Shown: piece by piece, positions 5,569 through 7,289 of the stretch
Layout: each line of letters starts with the position of its first letter
Numbering within the stretch: the first letter of the stretch is position 1
Source: Gammaproteobacteria bacterium
GTDB lineage: Bacteria; Pseudomonadota; Gammaproteobacteria; SZUA-21
DNA: 7,289 bases
NCBI GenBank assembly: GCA_027021095.1
Contig: JALUUZ010000498.1
Span: 1 to 7,289, forward strand
Reading direction: 5' to 3'
Notes under the pieces: model-generated
Seen by the model: only the letters and a program-made list of their open reading frames with translations
Databases searched by the model: none
Told to the model about the DNA's origin: nothing
Program-made: the position numbers and the translations under genes

Positions 5569-6399
5569 ATGCGTGGACCTTTTTTCAAGCAACTGTTCAG
5601 AAGGATGTTTACGTTCAATAGCATTATGTTGACCTCGATCTGGATCATGCTGGCAGTGTTGTTGATGCTAAGGATTGAACAGGACGAACGAACTACCGCC
5701 AGTGTGCCGGAGAATAAGACTGCGTATTCGCAGGCCGGCACGGCGGTGGATGACAGAATTGCCAACGGCATTCGCCGTGCCATGCCGGGAACCAAAATCG
5801 ATGGCATCTTTTATACACCGGTGCGGGGCCTGTATCAGATCAGCCTGGGCAAAAACGTTCTGTATACCGACCATAGTGGGAACTACCTGCTTATCGGCCA
5901 TCTTTACGACATGAAGCGCCGCCTCGACCTGACTCAGCAGGTAAAGCGACGCTTGTCTGCAAGTGCACCGCCGGTTGGAGTTCGAAAAATTCCATGGTCC
6001 AGCCTGCCTTTGCAGGCAGCGGTCCGCTATGGTAATCCGGACGGGAAGAAGATCGCGATCTTCCATGATCCTGACTGTACCTATTGTACACGTTTAAAAA
6101 AGGAGCTTGCCGGCACCACGGAATTCGATGTCTACCAGATCATGTACCCGATCGTGTCGTTACATCCTGGTGCTTACAGGAAAAGCAAAAAGATTCTGTG
6201 TGCGTATAAGAGTAGAGAGAGACAAAACAATGCAAGCGCTAAGCATAGTACTTGTGATGCAGAAAAACTCCTGGAACAGGTCAGCACGTTTGCCCGCAAG
6301 CACAGGATTGCTGGAACACCTGTTATCGTCGCTGAGAATGGTAATGTGGTATTGGGCTACCGGCCACCTGCCGAGTTGGCGAAACTTCTTTGGAAGTGA
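5569..6399 (+). CDS. dsbC: DsbC-type thiol:disulfide interchange protein, probably membrane-anchored
   Basis: This 276-residue protein should isomerise or form disulfides in periplasmic parts of the apparatus. A basic N terminus (Lys7, Arg11, Arg12) is followed by a hydrophobic helix at about 18-35. No clear signal peptidase site follows, so the protein is probably tethered to the inner membrane. Residues about 58-125 match the DsbC N-terminal dimerisation region (IRRAMPGTKIDGIFYTPVRGLYQI, then a GNYLLIGHLYD stretch). The thioredoxin-like domain carries the active site CTYC (Cys170, Cys173) in FHDPDCTYC, a second cysteine pair (Cys211, Cys229) like that of E. coli DsbC, and the cis-proline loop AGTPVIV (Pro251). 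It lies 10 bp after traB. dsbC-like genes also sit among tra genes in SXT/R391 and IncA/C elements, and F uses TrbB. Likely clients with mature cysteines nearby are TraB, TraV, the OmpA-like lipoprotein and the transglycosylase. Confidence 0.93.
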   Translation: MRGPFFKQLFRRMFTFNSIMLTSIWIMLAVLLMLRIEQDERTTASVPENKTAYSQAGTAVDDRIANGIRRAMPGTKIDGIFYTPVRGLYQISLGKNVLYTDHSGNYLLIGHLYDMKRRLDLTQQVKRRLSASAPPVGVRKIPWSSLPLQAAVRYGNPDGKKIAIFHDPDCTYCTRLKKELAGTTEFDVYQIMYPIVSLHPGAYRKSKKILCAYKSRERQNNASAKHSTCDAEKLLEQVSTFARKHRIAGTPVIVAENGNVVLGYRPPAELAKLLWK

Positions 6400-6446
6400 C
6401 GAGTGACACTGCCTGGGATCGATAGACCATGCCGGAAGCTTCAGCC

Positions 6447-6461
6447 TGTACCAGGTGTACA
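6447..6461. other. 15-bp inverted repeat upstream of traV
   Basis: TGTAC-CAGGT-GTACA is an inverted repeat with 5-bp arms in the 82-bp gap between dsbC and traV, just before the traV ribosome binding site. An overlapping palindrome, CCTG-TAC-CAGG, is also present. It could be a small hairpin or a protein-binding site, or chance. Confidence 0.35.
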
Positions 6462-6470
6462 ATCAAATGA

Positions 6471-6476
6471 AAGGAG
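6471..6476 (+). promoter_or_regulatory. Ribosome binding site that fixes the traV start
   Basis: AAGGAG lies 5 nt before ATG 6482. The in-frame GTG 6455 and ATG 6467 further upstream lack a comparable site and would spoil the lipoprotein signal peptide, so 6482 is the start. Confidence 0.8.
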
Positions 6477-6481
6477 ATGCA

Positions 6482-6982
6482 ATGAAAGTCGCGTTATACG
6501 TTGGTGTTACCGCCTTGCTGCTTGGTTCATGTTCCGGTAAGCAGGCCAGGTTCGCGTGCCGGCCCAGCCAGGGTCTGGGTTGTGTCAGTGTGTCTGAAGT
6601 TTACAACAAGGTGCATAGCGGCACGCTTGAACTGAACAAGACCACGCCAGGAAAAAATGAGTCGGGGAAAAGAAAAAACGAGACAGTTCCAGTGCCGGTC
6701 AGCACGAAACCCCGGCATGCCGTGCTGGCGAGTGCTTTTCAAGGTCCTGTCTACCGGAAGCCCAAAATACTCAGGATCTGGCTTGGGCCGTGGATCGATG
6801 AGCATGGGGTCTACCATGCGCAGTCCTATCTTTACAAGGTAGTGGAGCAAGGGCACTGGATAGACGCCAACGGCATACATGCCATACACAGAAATAAAGT
6901 GCGGGGCGGCAAGGATATGTTGTATAGCGACCTGAATCCTGATGCGGACCTAAATCATACGTCGACGCAGGCCGGGCGTTGA
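6482..6982 (+). CDS. traV: TraV, VirB7-like outer-membrane lipoprotein
   Basis: The product has 166 residues (F TraV has 171). A short lipoprotein signal (MKVALYVGVTALLLGSC) gives lipidation at Cys17; Ser at -1 is less usual than Gly or Ala but is accepted. Close behind is the family signature with two cysteines, FACRPSQGLGCVSVSEVYNK (Cys26, Cys34). A polar Lys/Pro-rich middle (about 45-85) leads to the conserved C-terminal block KILRIWLGPWIDEHGVYH and a GHWIDANG stretch. TraV anchors TraB and TraK at the outer membrane and joins the ring of the F-type core complex. The two N-terminal cysteines are conserved in TraV proteins and make it a plausible client of the DsbC encoded just upstream. 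The gene follows an 82-bp gap and lies 26 bp before traC. Confidence 0.92.
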   Translation: MKVALYVGVTALLLGSCSGKQARFACRPSQGLGCVSVSEVYNKVHSGTLELNKTTPGKNESGKRKNETVPVPVSTKPRHAVLASAFQGPVYRKPKILRIWLGPWIDEHGVYHAQSYLYKVVEQGHWIDANGIHAIHRNKVRGGKDMLYSDLNPDADLNHTSTQAGR

Positions 6983-7008
6983 CCACGGGCCTATACAGGT
7001 AGCCAAAG

Positions 7009-7289
7009 ATGCTGGAAAAATTTAAGGAGTCAGTCATCAATTTCTTCAGTCACCCGGACAGTGGTGTTCCCGCCAACGACTACCTGGACGGTGAGACTTG
7101 GTCACCGTACCAGAAGGAGGTCAAAAGCTATTTCGATACACACAAAGTGTCTTCGTTGCTCCCTTATGAATCGTACGACGAAGAGACACGACTGTTTTAC
7201 AATGTCAGCAGTTTTGGTTTCGTACTGGAGTGCCCGCCGTTGCTCGCCGCGGATGAGCAGACGGAAAATATACTCAACGAGCTGACCAA
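7009..7289 (+). CDS. traC: TraC, VirB4-like assembly ATPase, N-terminal part only
   Basis: The first 93 codons are open to the window edge from ATG 7009, which has AGGTAG 6 nt upstream. F TraC has about 875 residues, so only the extreme N terminus is seen and the Walker motifs lie outside. The segment RLFYNVSSFGFVLECPPLLAADEQT, at about residues 60-84, matches the N-terminal TraC/VirB4 pattern of a short hydrophobic strand (GFVLE) followed by a proline-rich turn and a helix with ENIL. The position directly after traV, as in F, supports the call. TraC is a cytoplasmic, membrane-associated ATPase that drives pilus assembly. There is no sign of a frameshift in the visible part. Confidence 0.87.
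   Translation, partial: MLEKFKESVINFFSHPDSGVPANDYLDGETWSPYQKEVKSYFDTHKVSSLLPYESYDEETRLFYNVSSFGFVLECPPLLAADEQTENILNELT

Noticed and set aside
5668..6066. 132-residue ORF on the - strand opposite dsbC
   Set aside because: It is a shadow of the dsbC frame, which has the CXXC and cis-Pro motifs.
7061..7285. 74-residue + strand ORF near the window end
   Set aside because: It is out of frame with traC (from 7009), whose translation matches the TraC N-terminal pattern and has a ribosome binding site.

Overview
The window carries the 5' part of an F-type (Tra/Trh class) type IV secretion system, the mating-pair-formation cluster of a conjugative plasmid or integrative conjugative element. All convincing genes lie on the + strand. 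The proteins fit a Gram-negative, proteobacterial host: two lipoprotein signal peptides, an OmpA-like peptidoglycan-binding domain, a periplasmic disulfide isomerase and F-type pilus assembly proteins. Neither the host genus nor plasmid versus chromosomal location can be read from the sequence.

Region 1 (1-449) holds the 3' end of a very histidine-rich, basic protein built partly from tandem repeats (46 His in 126 visible residues). A strong intrinsic terminator at 422-449 ends that transcription unit and separates it from the rest.

Region 2 (450-647) is a leader of about 200 bp with no gene. It should contain the promoter of the tra operon, but I see only weak candidates.

Region 3 (648-2118) holds two cell-wall genes: an exported lysozyme-like lytic transglycosylase, and an overlapping gene for a lipoprotein with a C-terminal OmpA-like domain. 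The first would open peptidoglycan for the channel. The second could tether the outer-membrane part of the machine to the wall. The second is not part of the classical F tra set and is the least expected gene here.

Region 4 (2137-7289) is tightly packed: traA (pilin), traL, traE (VirB8-like), traK (VirB9-like), traB (VirB10-like), a dsbC-type isomerase, traV (VirB7-like lipoprotein) and the first 93 codons of traC (VirB4-like ATPase), cut by the window end. Gene order A-L-E-K-B-(dsbC)-V-C follows the F plasmid. Most spacings are 30 bp or less or are overlaps; only traL-traE (63 bp) and dsbC-traV (82 bp) have real gaps, and each holds a small inverted repeat.

Together the genes encode the pilus subunit, the inner-membrane platform (TraL, TraE), the envelope-spanning core (TraK, TraB, TraV), a folding catalyst for its cysteine-containing parts, and the start of the assembly ATPase. 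No relaxase, coupling protein, oriT, insertion sequence, tRNA or CRISPR array is visible. I do not see a wholly new system. The parts most worth a second look are the OmpA lipoprotein with its out-of-place ribosome binding site, the His-rich repeat protein, the probably membrane-anchored DsbC, and a small tandem duplication at the traE/traK junction.
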